DNA from: Verticillium longisporum
Lineage: Eukaryota > Ascomycota > Sordariomycetes > Glomerellales > Plectosphaerellaceae
NCBI GenBank assembly: GCA_019188255.1
Contig: JAETXT010000009.1
Coordinates: forward strand, 2,108,001 to 2,172,000
Length of the DNA: 64,000 bases
Reading direction: 5' to 3'
Made by a program: the position numbers and the translations under genes. The notes below the pieces were generated by a model. It did no database searches, was not told where the DNA came from, and saw only the letters and a program-made list of their open reading frames with translations. The stretch's first letter is position 1. Every line of letters starts with the position of its first letter. This document shows, in pieces, positions 31,437 to 42,291 of the stretch.

Positions 31437-34400
31437 TTACGCCACCATGACGTTCGAAAAGGCGTCCGAGATCTGGTCCCGGCTCGGTGGTGACGGCTTG
31501 TCGAGGCCCATGTTGATGCCAACTGCCAGACGCTCCTCCATGAGCCTCATCAACGTTGTTGGCACCGTCTCGTCCGTCGCTCGAATCGTGAGGCGTAGCA
31601 TCTGATGGAGACACATTAGCTCATCGTTCTGCACGAAAACCATTGCGAGTCTGTGTCTGGAACATACCTGTGTAACGTAGTTGGGCTCGAGGCGCATGAG
31701 ACAGCCAAACTTGCCGCCCTCCGACGTGTGCAGCACACTGGCGCCCACAAAGTTTTTGGAATTGGGGTCCACGCCCTCGAGCACCCGCCATCGAAACCCT
31801 TCGACCGTCTTCTTGACGAACGTGTGGTTCATCTCCTTGCCTGCGTACTTGCTTGCCGCGTTCAGACCGACGACCTGCTGCGCCTCCCGCGCGCCGCCGC
31901 CAATCTGCTTCCACCGCTTGAAGAAGTCCTCCGCCGACAGGTCCGCAGGGTCCATAAACTTGTGCGCCGCAACCGGCAGCTTCAGCGTCAACGCCTGCAG
32001 GGCGCCAGCGAGGTAACTGATGCGGATCGTCGGGCTCTTCTCGAAAACCTGCTTGGACTCAAACATGATGACCTGCTGTGACTGGGCGCCCTGCGCGATC
32101 GAGCTGTCCGGCATGCCCTTAATGTCCCACGTCAGCTTCCCCTTCTCGCTCTCGTCCAGATCCAGTGTTGTCGTGAATGAGTTGATCGTCGCTGGCGTGT
32201 TGTTGGAGAAGTAGAGAATCAGACAAGCCATTTGACCCCTGTACTCCGACCGGACGCCCACCTGGATCTGGCCGTCCTCGAAGAGCACACCTTCAGACCG
32301 CAGCAGCAGCTTGTTGTAGCCCTGCTGCCAGCCAGGCGACAGATGGGCCGCGCTGGCCAGGTTCAGCGGCTTCGTCTTGGGCTCGGCAGGACCAATGTTG
32401 TTCATGTCGAGGCCTGCCAAGTCGCTCGCGCTGGACTTGCCGTTGGCCCCATTGGCGTGCCCGTTGAGGTTGGAGCTAAAGGTTCTCTTGAGGGCCGCGT
32501 TCTTCGCCATGGCCAGCTCTGACGCGTCTGCATTTGCATGCTTACCACCCACAACCCAAGTCCTCTTATCACTTGTGTTGGCGTGCTTCTGATGCAGTCT
32601 CGACAGGAGCGCCGACTGCCGCTCGGGGAACGGCGGCATCTCGTCCAGAACGGTCCGCAGAAGATCGTCCGTGGGCATGTTGGCCAGGGCCAGGTATTCG
32701 CAAGCTCGCTGCTGCAGCTCCGAGTCCAGGGTGTGGCTGAAGATGCGGAATGCGTTAAGGAGCTGGGGCTTGATTTCCGGGAAGAGGTTCACGAATTTAA
32801 CAAAGCAGGACAGAATCATAGCTCGAGTAGGCGATGAGCATGCCGAAATTTTGCCCTGCAACGCTAGGAACTGCTCAATCGGGCTACACTTGGGCTGGTC
32901 GGCGATCAAGTGACCAAACTCGCCCAGGATGTACGCACCAATCTTGACGAGCGTCTCGTGGCAGTGGTCCTGCTTGACATACTGAAGTGAGTGCTGGGCC
33001 GCGTAGACCTGCAACTCCTCGTTGTTGGTCACAATCTGAATCACACGCTGCCAGACCTCGTCACTGACGTGGTCGCCGGCCATGGCGATCAGTCGCAGCG
33101 AGATGTCGACATACCACTGAACGTCGGTGGCGTACTTTTCCGTCAGGATAGCAATCTTCAGCACCATCTCCTCGCGAATAGCAAAGTCGGCGTTTTGCAG
33201 AAAATGCAGCAGCTCGCCAACAATGACCTGGGCGTTGGACGTGTCGCACATGCTGTAGAGAAGGTCAAGGCCTTTCCTCCTGACACTGATGTCCCGGTCT
33301 TTGAGGGACCCCACGATGACATCTTGGTGCTGCTTGATAGGCTCCAGGTTCTCGCCCCGCGCGGCAAGATGCGTCATGGCTTCGAGGCCCAGGTAGCGAA
33401 CATTGGTTTCCCGTGAAGTGAGGAAACGTCCCAGCCTAGAGGAAATCTGCTTCATAAGGGCAGTCTCCGTGTCCAAGTGGATGACGAGATCGATGGCCTC
33501 GAACAGCACGGCATTTTGCGCGTTGTTCTGCTGAACGTTCTTGGTCTGCTCAAGGGCAAGGTTGAGAATCTTCTGAACAGATTCTCGAATCATGTCGCGG
33601 ACATGGGTATCCTCTGTTGCTGTTAGCACGCTGAACCACCATCATACCATAGCGGCTTGGCTTCGAGTGCTTACCAGACGGGGGGAAATATTGCAGGAGG
33701 CGCAGTAGCTTGACCTGGATCCAGGGACAAGGTACTTTGTAATAGAGGTAGTCGGGTGTGAACTCGCCGTCAATAACGACGCGCTTGAGTTTGATCGCAG
33801 CCCGGGCGTAAGCACCCTGGTACTGTTCAAGGTTGTCCTGTGCTAGGGCCATAACGAGGGATGTGACTGACAAAGCCACGCCCAGATCGGGATCATCCAT
33901 GAGCGATATGATGCGCTCAGCCCATTGGGGCTGGATAATCTCGGGGTGCTTGCGGTACAGGCGCAGCAGAGTCAGAGCTGCCTTCTTCTTCACGAAGGTC
34001 TTGGATGTACTGCCCAAGCGTCAGTATCACATTTCTACGTTGATGATTTCCAATGAGACGTACGGAGAGATCAGGAGCCTGTGGACCTCGCTGCTCAAGG
34101 CCTCACCCATCTCCTTGCTACCAACGTTCGCAATGGCGTGTAAAGCGAGACAGTTGAAGAGTTCATTGTTCTCCAGTAGATCCTTCCGGATACTGTTGAC
34201 AACGAGATGAAGCAGCTCGTGCTTCTCATGGAGGAAGAGGGTCATGGCGAGATAACCAATCTGCTTTTCAGAATACTTGGTTGCTGAAATGAGGTTCACG
34301 GCCTCGAGGTGGCCGAAATCGACGTTCCATCCGAGGATGTAGATGTAGAGCAGCTGAAAAGAGTTGTTAGTCTCGATCAAGGGTTGGGCTAGACGGCATG

Positions 34401-34694
34401 TCACAATCAACCCATACCTTGCAAACATATTTCTTCTTGTGGTAGCCGCTCAAACTGCCATCTGATGTACCCTTAGTATTTGACGTCCAGTATGTCCTTT
34501 CCGCCAGGTGATGGCGTCACATTGTGCGCACCTTTGAACTTTTGACGAATGTTGGCCAGTTCCTTGTTGATTCTCTTCTCTTCGAGATCTCTCGCTCGAG
34601 CGTTTCGCAAGTCGGCAATGAACTGGACGAGGCCTCGCATGTTGGCCGTATTACTACTCGACCGGCCGAGGAAGCCACCCGTTACGGCCGACAT
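31437..34694 (-). CDS. APL3: AP-2 adaptor complex subunit alpha
   Basis: Six minus-strand exons: 34694-34532, 34461-34418, 34353-34064, 34009-33675, 33613-31668 and 31601-31437, 980 residues. All phases fit. The N-terminus has [20 protein letters not shown], and the second exon [14 protein letters not shown] continues into [20 protein letters not shown], diagnostic of alpha-adaptin. The helical trunk runs to about residue 620. A Ser/Asn-rich hinge and the C-terminal appendage ([20 protein letters not shown] onward) follow. AP-2 links clathrin to cargo and PIP2 at the plasma membrane; the conserved basic lipid site near KKKY is present. The last intron (31602-31667) is 66 nt without a stop in frame, so unspliced RNA would add 22 residues in the appendage; the spliced form [11 protein letters not shown] matches the family. 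Confidence 0.96.
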
Positions 34695-35832
34695 TTTGTG
34701 GATGGAAAGGGGCGGAGGGTTGTGGCGGCTACAGGAATCTCGCGTTGGTCGGTTGGTTAGTACGGATGTTGGCGCCGCCGTCAATCGTCGTGGTCAGAGT
34801 AGAGCTCTGCTTCGATCGTATCCCTTACTCCATACGCGCAGAGCTTGGGAATCGCAAGGTCGTCAGTCGTGGACCGGCACAGGTGATGTGTGCCCGGCCG
34901 AACCGGCTGTCGCACTTTGGTTCAGTCTGGTGGTGGTGGGGGGGGCTTTGGGAGATGGTCGACTGGCGGTCAGGTCGTGTCGTTCGGAGCTCGGGGTTTT
35001 GGAGGATTGGTCGGCAGGGTGGCTAGCGACGGGATTGGTGTTGCAGAAGTGCGCGCCAGGAGCAAGATGGCTGTCGATCACGGCGAGAGACGTGGTTGAG
35101 GGCCCAAAAAGTGGTGTTACGATGTGCCACTGTCCACGGCGACCACATCTAGAATCGAGAGGATGGATACTCCGTCTCTCTTCGTTAGCGACCAGGGGTC
35201 CTGGCGTTGGTGCTCGTGCTCATTCTACAGTACAGACGCTGGAGAGGGGGGCTCCGACTGGGGCTTTAGGGGGCGTGGTCTAGGGTCAGCCTAGGGTATC
35301 TTAGGGGGTTACTAATGATGGCACCCATCGGACTCCACTTGCCACGGCGTGTGGTTGTTTTGGGGAGACGATTGATCGTGAGCCAAGTCTTGAGGTACAT
35401 GTATATACATCGCCCACTGAATGTACTGTTCAATAGAAGCAACGCTCAACATCCTTCTCAGGACTTGGATAAACCGCATGCGCATCCCACCAATTCCTTT
35501 CATGTGGTCTGGTGCTGGGCTGACCTCTCTATGCATGCACGATCCGCCCAGACACTGCTGTGAGGTAAGGTACCTACCGTAGGTACCTAGGTACAGTGCA
35601 CCAAGTCGAGATGAAAGACAACGGCAGAGGTACATGGCCTGTGCATGTCTCCACCCTGGAATCCAAACTGCAGCTGCTCTGAGGTGTGGGTGCCATCATC
35701 GACTTTGGCGAACTCGAAGCTTGTACGCTCTTCAATCTCTCCGTCGCACCCACCACCGACCCTGACGACGGACGAGTAGGCGGCTATATCCATCTCCGGC
35801 ATGTGAGGGCGAAGTGCGCCCGTCTTCCCTAC
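34695..35832. promoter_or_regulatory. Divergent promoter region of AP-2 alpha and the NDUFAF5-like gene
   Basis: These 1138 bases contain no recognisable protein. A GGTACC/CCTAGG element cluster lies at 35562-35596. Several TAGGG pentamers occur at 35265-35310, too irregular to be telomere repeat. An ORF in frame with the downstream gene extends left to 35686 but lacks family similarity. Confidence 0.5.
35562..35596. repeat. TAGGTACCTA-type palindromic element cluster
   Basis: The run GGTAAGGTACCTACCGTAGG then TACCTAGGTAC repeats the element seen at 21398 and 29841. It lies about 240 bases before the NDUFAF5-like start. Confidence 0.75.
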
Positions 35833-36978
35833 ATGATGCATCAGACATTGAGATCCCTGCGCCCCCTCGGGCAAGCTTCATCAACTTGGCTCCGAGCTTC
35901 CACCAAGCTTGCCGTCCGCGCTGCACCTCGCCGCTCCTACGCATTCCAAGCCGGCGGATCGCCAACTTTCCAGGTCTTCAACCGCCACACAAAATGGCTG
36001 CAAAAGGAGCGTGCCGCCGCTGATGCTGAAGCCAGCCGGGAGTCTGACTACCTCAAGGACGAGGTGGCCAGGCGACTCTGCGAGCGTCTACTGGTACGCT
36101 CTGCCCCGCCTCAGATACGTCGCCTCCATCGAGGCATAGGCTGACCCCTCATCCAGGATATCAATCGCTCCTTTCCCAAGGTCCTCGACCTCGGCGCCAA
36201 TTCATGCAACATTGCCCGCGCCCTAACGGCAGAGAATCCCGATCCCGATCCAGCCCTCCCCATCAGCCCGCCTCTCGCGACGCGCATTGAGGAGCTGGTT
36301 GCCGCCGAATCCTCCAGCACTCTCCTCCACCGCGATGCCGCCCTCCCCTTCAACAAAGACATCACCATCACCCGCGATGTTCTCGATAACGAGGAGTTTC
36401 TCCCATATGCCCCTGGCACCTTTGACCTCGTCTTGAGCTCCATGAGTCTGCATTGGATCAACGACCTGCCCGGCGTCCTCACCCAGATCAACAACGTCCT
36501 CAAGCCAGACGCCCCCTTCATGTGCGCCATGCTCGGCGGTGATAGCCTTTATGAGCTTCGCACGAGTCTGCAGCTCGCGGACCAGGACCGCAGGGGCGGC
36601 ATCTCGCCGCACGTGAGCCCCCTCGCCGACGTCAAGGACATGGGTGGTCTGCTGCAGCGGACCGGCTTCAAGCTGCTCACCGTCGATGTCGAGGACATCA
36701 TTGTCGACTACCCGGACACTTTTGCCCTGATGCAGGATTTGCAGGCCATGGGCGAGTCGAATGCCGTGCTCGGCCGCGAGATGGGGCCCATCGGGAGGGA
36801 TGTACTGCTGGCGAACGAGGCCATCTACCGTGAGCTCCATGGCAATGAGGACGGCAGCATCCCTGCGACGTTCCGCATCATCTTCATGATTGGGTGGCAC
36901 GAGGGTGATAATCAGTCCAAGCCGTTACCGCGGGGCAGCGGTGAGATCAACCTCAAGGATATTCTATCCACGGAATAG
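35833..36978 (+). CDS. Mitochondrial NDUFAF5-like methyltransferase (complex I assembly)
   Basis: Exons are 35833-36093 and 36157-36978 (GTACGC...ATCCAG, phase 0), 360 residues. The start MMHQTLRSLRPLGQASSTWL begins an Arg/Ser-rich mitochondrial presequence; the next Met is one codon later. The mature part starts near FQVFNRHTKWLQKERAA, a family hallmark. Methyltransferase motif I is FPKVLDLGANSCNIARAL; later come FDLVLSSMSLHWINDLPG and GLLQRTGFKLLTVDVEDI. Human NDUFAF5 hydroxylates an arginine of the NDUFS7 subunit during early complex I assembly despite its methyltransferase fold; the same role is inferred here. An insertion of about 25 residues after motif I (NPDPDPALPIS...) looks fungal. 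Confidence 0.93.
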
Positions 36979-37215
36979 ACAGTCGCACACATTGGTTCGG
37001 GGTTGCATGTTATGTAAAGTAGGCAAAAATGTACATATAGAGGACAGGTTAGGTTCAGGGGATGGCAACAGGATCAGCGCCCTTTCGCTCAAAGAAGCGA
37101 AGCGAGAATACCACGTTTGGACACCAATCAATAGTCTAAGCTTGCAATCATTCATTCATCGTTGCTCTCCCCTAGAAACACAACGGCTAAGCTTCCTTTT
37201 CGTCTCACCTCCTTT

Positions 37216-37946
37216 CTACACCCGCCTCCAATCCGTCATGGTCCTGCCAATGCTGCCGAGTCCCGCCACATCAACGACCTTCTCATGCCAGCTCAGCAGC
37301 ACGCTCATGGCGGCACCGACGCTCTCGTTCGCGGCGCCGGGCCGCCCGCCGCCAATCTGGCTGAACCCCGTCGCCTGCGGCGTCACGGCGCTGCTGCCCG
37401 CCGACCTGACCGGCGGCGCCGCGGCGCCCATGCCCTTGTAGATGTACTTCATCAGCACGTCGAGGAGCTCGGCGCCGCCGGGCGAGCCGTAGATGCTCTT
37501 GAGGAGCGGGGTCATCTCCGACGCCTTGATGGACTGGAGAACTTCGGTAATGGTCTGGAGGTGGGCGTCCTGCGTTTCCTGTCAGCACCGGCCTCGACAA
37601 CACAAGCCCGCAGCCAGTTCTTTCAAAAAAGAAACACCTGGCTTCAGAGCTGCTTGGTTTGGTTCGTTCACGAAGAAGGGAGCCGGCATACCTTGGCGGC
37701 GTCGGGGCCGTTGTAGACGGGGAACTCAAGGCAGCCGCGCAGTGCGCCCTCGGGGTCGCCGCCGCGGGGGGGCTGGCGGACCTGCCCCGCGAGTCCACGG
37801 ACCTCTGCCTCGCTGACCTCGGGTTGCGGAGGGTGCAGAGTCGAGGTGTCAAAGTTGTAGGGCGAGTCCTCCTCGAGGGCGTCGATGTTGATGGTGCGCC
37901 ATTGGTCGCCGAGCGACGCCGAGGTGTGTTGCTGAATGATAGACAT
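37216..37946 (-). CDS. ARC15: Arp2/3 complex subunit 5 (p16-ARC)
   Basis: Minus-strand exons 37946-37692 and 37569-37216 (intron GTATGC...CGCAG with a TGCTGAC branch, phase 0) give 202 residues. The start MSIIQQHTSASLGDQWRTIN leads to the acidic NIDALEEDSPYNFD stretch. The conserved core GDPEGALRGCLEFPVYNG is followed across the intron by DAHLQTITEVLQSIKASEM and then TPLLKSIYGSPGGAELLDVL and MKYIYKGM. The C-terminus is LLSWHEKVVDVAGLGSIGR. This is the smallest subunit of the actin-nucleating Arp2/3 complex. The Gly/Ala-rich insert near residues 145-165 is common in filamentous fungi. Confidence 0.93.
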
Positions 37947-38786
37947 GGCGGGGTCGGTACTGATCTCGGTATGCGCGGGTTTGGTGCAGGATAAGCGACC
38001 CTTGGATCTGGCAAGGAGCACGTCGGGGGAGGGGCGCGGGATCGTTCCTCGGATGGGGGGTGGTTCGTGGATTGGTGGTGGGGTGAAGCTGGGGGATGCG
38101 TATGCCTTAGTGCGTGACGTCGTCCGGCGTGGTGGTTGGTTGAGGCTGAGCTCCCCAGAAGAGGTGGCACCTTGGGTGAGCTGTAGCACGTGACGCCCTT
38201 TGGAATCGATTTCCCTCCGTCAGACTATCACCATTTCACTCTCGACTCCATCTGGAAAATGCTCAAGTGGGTAGATCATGCGTAATAAACGGCATAATCA
38301 TCAATCGTATGCGTTCAAAAGGGATTTGTAGTGAGGCGCCCTTAAAGATATTCTCAAGAGACTGGAACTCAACGCGGAGCGATGAACAACCAATCAATTC
38401 CACATCCATCTCCAATATCGGGTTCTAAAATCACTTCGGTTTGCTCCGGCTGGACCAGAAAGAGACTACATTCTCGAGATACAGTTCCTCTCAGAAACCC
38501 GTAAATGAAGAAGTTGAGATTGCCTGTCGCGCTTCAACGGAACTTTCTCAATAGCGAACACGCCTGAGAGGCAGGCCTACAGTCACAATCGAAGCACTCT
38601 CCGCATTTCTGGTCAATGTGCGGTACTATAATATTCAATGCAAACATAGGTCTGAACGTCCATCGCCTCCCTTACGGATACACAAAGGCGGGCCTGTCTC
38701 TGAGCCCCCATTACCAACTGCACACACGCCCGCTGGAATTGCCTCCTTGAAACCCGACTCAGCCTCACCAAGACTCATCAGCGCTC
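37947..38786. other. Intergenic: ARPC5 promoter and V-ATPase B 3' region
   Basis: These 840 bases lie between two minus-strand genes. The half next to ARPC5 is GC-rich leader/promoter; the half next to V-ATPase B is AT-richer and likely its 3' UTR. No repeat, tRNA or ORF of interest was seen. Confidence 0.45.
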
Positions 38787-40640
38787 TCATGCGTCGATGA
38801 GGTTCTCCTCGTTCTGCTGCACCTGGTCACGCTGCTTCTGCTTGTCCTTGGCCTCCTTCGCCGCCCTTTGGTAATACTCGTTGAGAATCTTGGCGGGGAT
38901 ACGGTTAAGCAGGTCCTTGGGGTAGATGCGGAGCAGGCTCCACGCGAGGTCGAGCGACTCGAAAATGGTGCGTGCCTCGTAGGGTCCCTGGGCGATGAAC
39001 TGGCGCTCAAACTTCTCCAGGAACTCGAGCGACAGCTTGTCCTCGTTGGACAGCGCCTCCTCACCGACGACAGCCTTCATGGCCGCGGCGTCACGACCAA
39101 TAGCGTACTTGGCGTACAGCTGGTTGGAAACATCGCCGTGGTCCTTGCGGGTCATGCCCTCGCCAATGGCAGACTTCATGAGACGAGAGAGCGAGGGAAG
39201 AACGTTGATGGGCGGGTAGATACCACGGTTGTACATGGGTCGGTCGACGAAAATCTGGCCCTCCGTGATGTAGCCAGTCAGATCGGGAATGGGGTGGGTA
39301 ATGTCCTCGTTGGGCATGGTCAGAATGGGGATCTGGGTGATGGAACCGTTACGGCCCGAGACACGACCAGCTCGCTCGTAAATGGTCGACAAATCCGTGT
39401 ACATGTAACCGGGGAAACCACGACGACCGGGCACCTCCTCACGGGCGGCGGAGACCTCACGAAGAGCGTCGCAGTAGGCGGACAGATCCGTAAGAATGAC
39501 CAGAACGTGCTTCTCGAGCTGGTAGGCGTAGTATTCGGCGGTGGTGAGGGCGAGACGGGGGTGATGATACGCTCGATGCTGTTTGCTTGTTAGCGTCATG
39601 CTCGCGCGTGCATAATGGAAAGCGACATACGTAGGGTCGTTGGCGAGGTTGAGGAAGAGAGTGACACGCTCCAGACTGCCGTTCTCCTCGAAATCGCGAG
39701 TGAAGAAACGGGCCGTCTCAAGGTTGACACCCATGGCACCGAAAACGATGGAGAAGTTCTCCTCGTGACCATCGTGCACGCCCTTGTTGGTAACACCCTG
39801 TTGCTGGACCAAACTAGCCTGTCGGCAAATCTGCGCAGCGATTTCGTTGTGAGGCAGACCGGCGGAGGAGAAGATGGGAATCTTCTGGCCACGCGCAATC
39901 GAGTTCATCGTGTCGATGGCAGAGATACCGGTCGAGATCATCTCCTCGGGGTATTCCTGAGGAAATTAGCACAGCGTTCCTTCTACGATGGGCGCAGCTT
40001 GCGATGACATACTCGGGAGAAGGGGTTAATGGGACTGCCGTTGATGTCGAGGTACTCCTCGGCGAGGACCTTGGGGCCCTTGTCAATTGCGCGACCGGAA
40101 CCATCGAAGACACGACCCAACATGTCCTCGGACACTCCGAGCTTCAAGCTCTGGCCGGTGAACTCGACTTTTGTCTGCGCTTTGTTTAGTGGGGGTGACT
40201 CCAGGTCTTCGTTGGAGGGGCTGCCATACCTTCTTCACGTCAATGCCGGTGGTGCCCTCGAAAACCTATCCAGCTGTCAGTCAATGTACCAGATGAGGCA
40301 TATCCTCGTTGATGCTTGCGCACCTGAACAACGGCTCGGTCACCTAGGGCGTCATGTCAGCATTGCAATCGTGCGCATGGCGTTATCGGGTAAATACCTC
40401 GAGCCTCGAGAACCTGGCCGGATCGCTGTGTGCCATCGGGAAGGGTGATGTTCACAATCTCGTTGTACTTGGGGTATTTGACCTGCTCGAATGTCAGACT
40501 CTGTATGCTGGGAACGAGTGTCGGAGGGTTGTGGAACGGACATTCTCGAGGATGACCAAGGGGCCGTTGACGCCACCGACAGTGTTGTAGCGAATTCGGG
40601 GCAGGATGGAGTAGGAGGACGAGTCTCGCGGGTCCGACAT
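38787..40640 (-). CDS. VMA2: V-type proton ATPase subunit B (one-base frameshift)
   Basis: Seven minus-strand exons: 40640-40542, 40482-40398, 40343-40324, 40265-40230, 40174-40013, 39956-39631 and 39578-38787. With one missing base counted, the product is 506 residues, the usual length. The N-terminus reads [19 protein letters not shown]; exons 3 and 4 are only 20 and 36 nt ([19 protein letters not shown]). Exon 6 holds [20 protein letters not shown] and [17 protein letters not shown]. Subunit B is the non-catalytic nucleotide-binding subunit of the V1 ring that acidifies vacuoles and endosomes. The last exon starts TIERIITP and then leaves frame at the G run 39557-39561 (C on the coding strand); [19 protein letters not shown] resumes one frame away. 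Loss of this conserved frame in nature is unlikely. Confidence 0.95.
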
Positions 40641-41113
40641 GGTGGGCGGTTGTGTTGCTGACCAGCGCCCTTGGAAGGGGTTTTCGAAAGGGGATGCGAG
40701 GCGAGGCGAGAGGGCGGGAAGGGTGCGGTCGGCGATGAGGGACGGGGACCTGGTTCGGCTTGAGAAGCAAGGTGATGCAGCAATGCAGCTGGAGGAGAGG
40801 TTGGAGTTGGAGCTTGCACTGGGCCCTCCGCTCCACTGGCTGTCTGGGCGGTGGAGCCGCGCCGGCTGCGCAATGGTGCCTCAGCAGCAAGGAGGCAGCT
40901 GCCCGCCCAGGTCGGTAAGCTCAGCCAGCTTTTTGGACCGCGATAAGATAGTGCCGTGTGGAGCTGTCAGTGACATCACATGACTGTTGAGGTGCGAATG
41001 AAGGTCGAGGTTTCCTTTTCGTGGCATTGTGACTTTGACACCACAATGGAATTGAGGGTTCGGATTTTATTGCCATCTTTTTTTACATAAGAAATTCAGT
41101 CTCCTTCGCCCAT
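40641..41113. other. Intergenic: V-ATPase B promoter and HMG-CoA lyase 3' end
   Basis: This 473-base stretch is GC-rich near the V-ATPase B start (leader) and T/A-rich near 41070-41090, where TTTTTTTACATAAG could serve the HMG-CoA lyase 3' end. No gene seen. Confidence 0.45.
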
Positions 41114-42291
41114 CTACGCCCTGGAGCGCGCTCCCAGCACCGCCTTGCCCACCGTGCTCTCATTTGACTTGCCCAGCTCGCCCGTGATCCAAGCTCCGAT
41201 ATCAGACACAGCATCTAGATCGACGCCGGTCTCCATGCCGAGCGTGCTCAAGAAGTACACCATATTCTCCGTGGCTACGTTGCCCGTCGCACCAGGACTG
41301 TAGGGGCACCCACCAAGTCCTCCAATGCTGCTGTCAAAGGTCCTGATGCCATGCTCCAGCGAGACGGCCGTGTTCACCAGCGCCTGGCCGTACGTGTCGT
41401 GAAAGTGCATTGCCAGATCCTCGTTACGGATACCCGCAGACCGCATGCAGTCGAGCAGGGCCTTGGTCCTCGGCGCGGTGCCCATGCCCGTCGTGTCGCC
41501 GAGCGAGATCTCGTCGGCACCGGACTCGAGCAGGTCCGTCGCAATCTCTGCGACCTTGTGAGGGTCTACATCGTATCCCTCAAAGGGACAGCCCAGGACG
41601 ACGGAGATGTAGGCCCGTACACGCACACCGCTGGCCTTGGCCTTCTGGATGACCTCGCGGAATCGTTCGAGCGAGGTGGCGATGTCGCAGTTAAGGTTTT
41701 TCTTAGAGAACGACTCGGTAGCGGCCGCGAACACGGCAATCTCCACGCCTGGCTTGGACGAGACGTCGGTGGGTGGCCGGACCAGGGAGGAGAAGGCATC
41801 GGGGTGTTTCTCGAGCAGGTCTGTGGCGTTCTGGAGACCCTTGGCGTTGGGCGCCAGGAAGGAGTAAAGTAGTGGAGAGGGCGAAGAGATGGCTTTTGTG
41901 AGAATGTGCTCCATGATTTCGCTCGAATTGGCCATCTAGACCCAGCTCGTTAGCAACGTGCTACCCCTCATCACCGGCTGCAGAGACGACGTACTTGGGG
42001 AACCCATTTCGGCGACACAAACGAGCCGGCCTCGATGGCGGTCAGGCCCGTCTTGGCCAGCCTCTCGATCAATTCGATCTTGGTCGCCAACGGAATGGCC
42101 TTCTTTTCATTCTGGAGGCCATCGCGGGGTCCAACCTCGACCAGCTTGACGAAGTTGTCTGCTGGCGGCGACTGCGGTGGAGTCGGCGGTTGTTGACTGC
42201 CGTGCGCTGTAGCGAAGCCTCGAATTGGTCGAAACGGACGAAACTTTGCCTGTTGACAAGCCCTGCAGATAGCAGGTCGAACGAAAGACAT
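41114..42291 (-). CDS. Hydroxymethylglutaryl-CoA lyase, mitochondrial
   Basis: Minus-strand exons 42291-41995 and 41935-41114 (GTACGT...TCTAG, phase 0) give 372 residues. The N-terminus ([20 protein letters not shown] and more Arg/Ser) is a mitochondrial presequence. The catalytic start [17 protein letters not shown] carries the Arg-Asp pair (about residues 56-57), then [18 protein letters not shown] leads into exon 2. Further family features are [46 protein letters not shown] (metal-binding His pair) and [18 protein letters not shown] with the active-site Cys. It splits HMG-CoA to acetyl-CoA and acetoacetate in leucine breakdown. No methylcrotonyl-CoA carboxylase gene is adjacent. Confidence 0.96.

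Noticed and set aside
35265..35310. Several TAGGG pentamers, thought to be interstitial telomere repeat
   Set aside because: Spacing is irregular and only isolated pentamers match, with no tandem TTAGGG.
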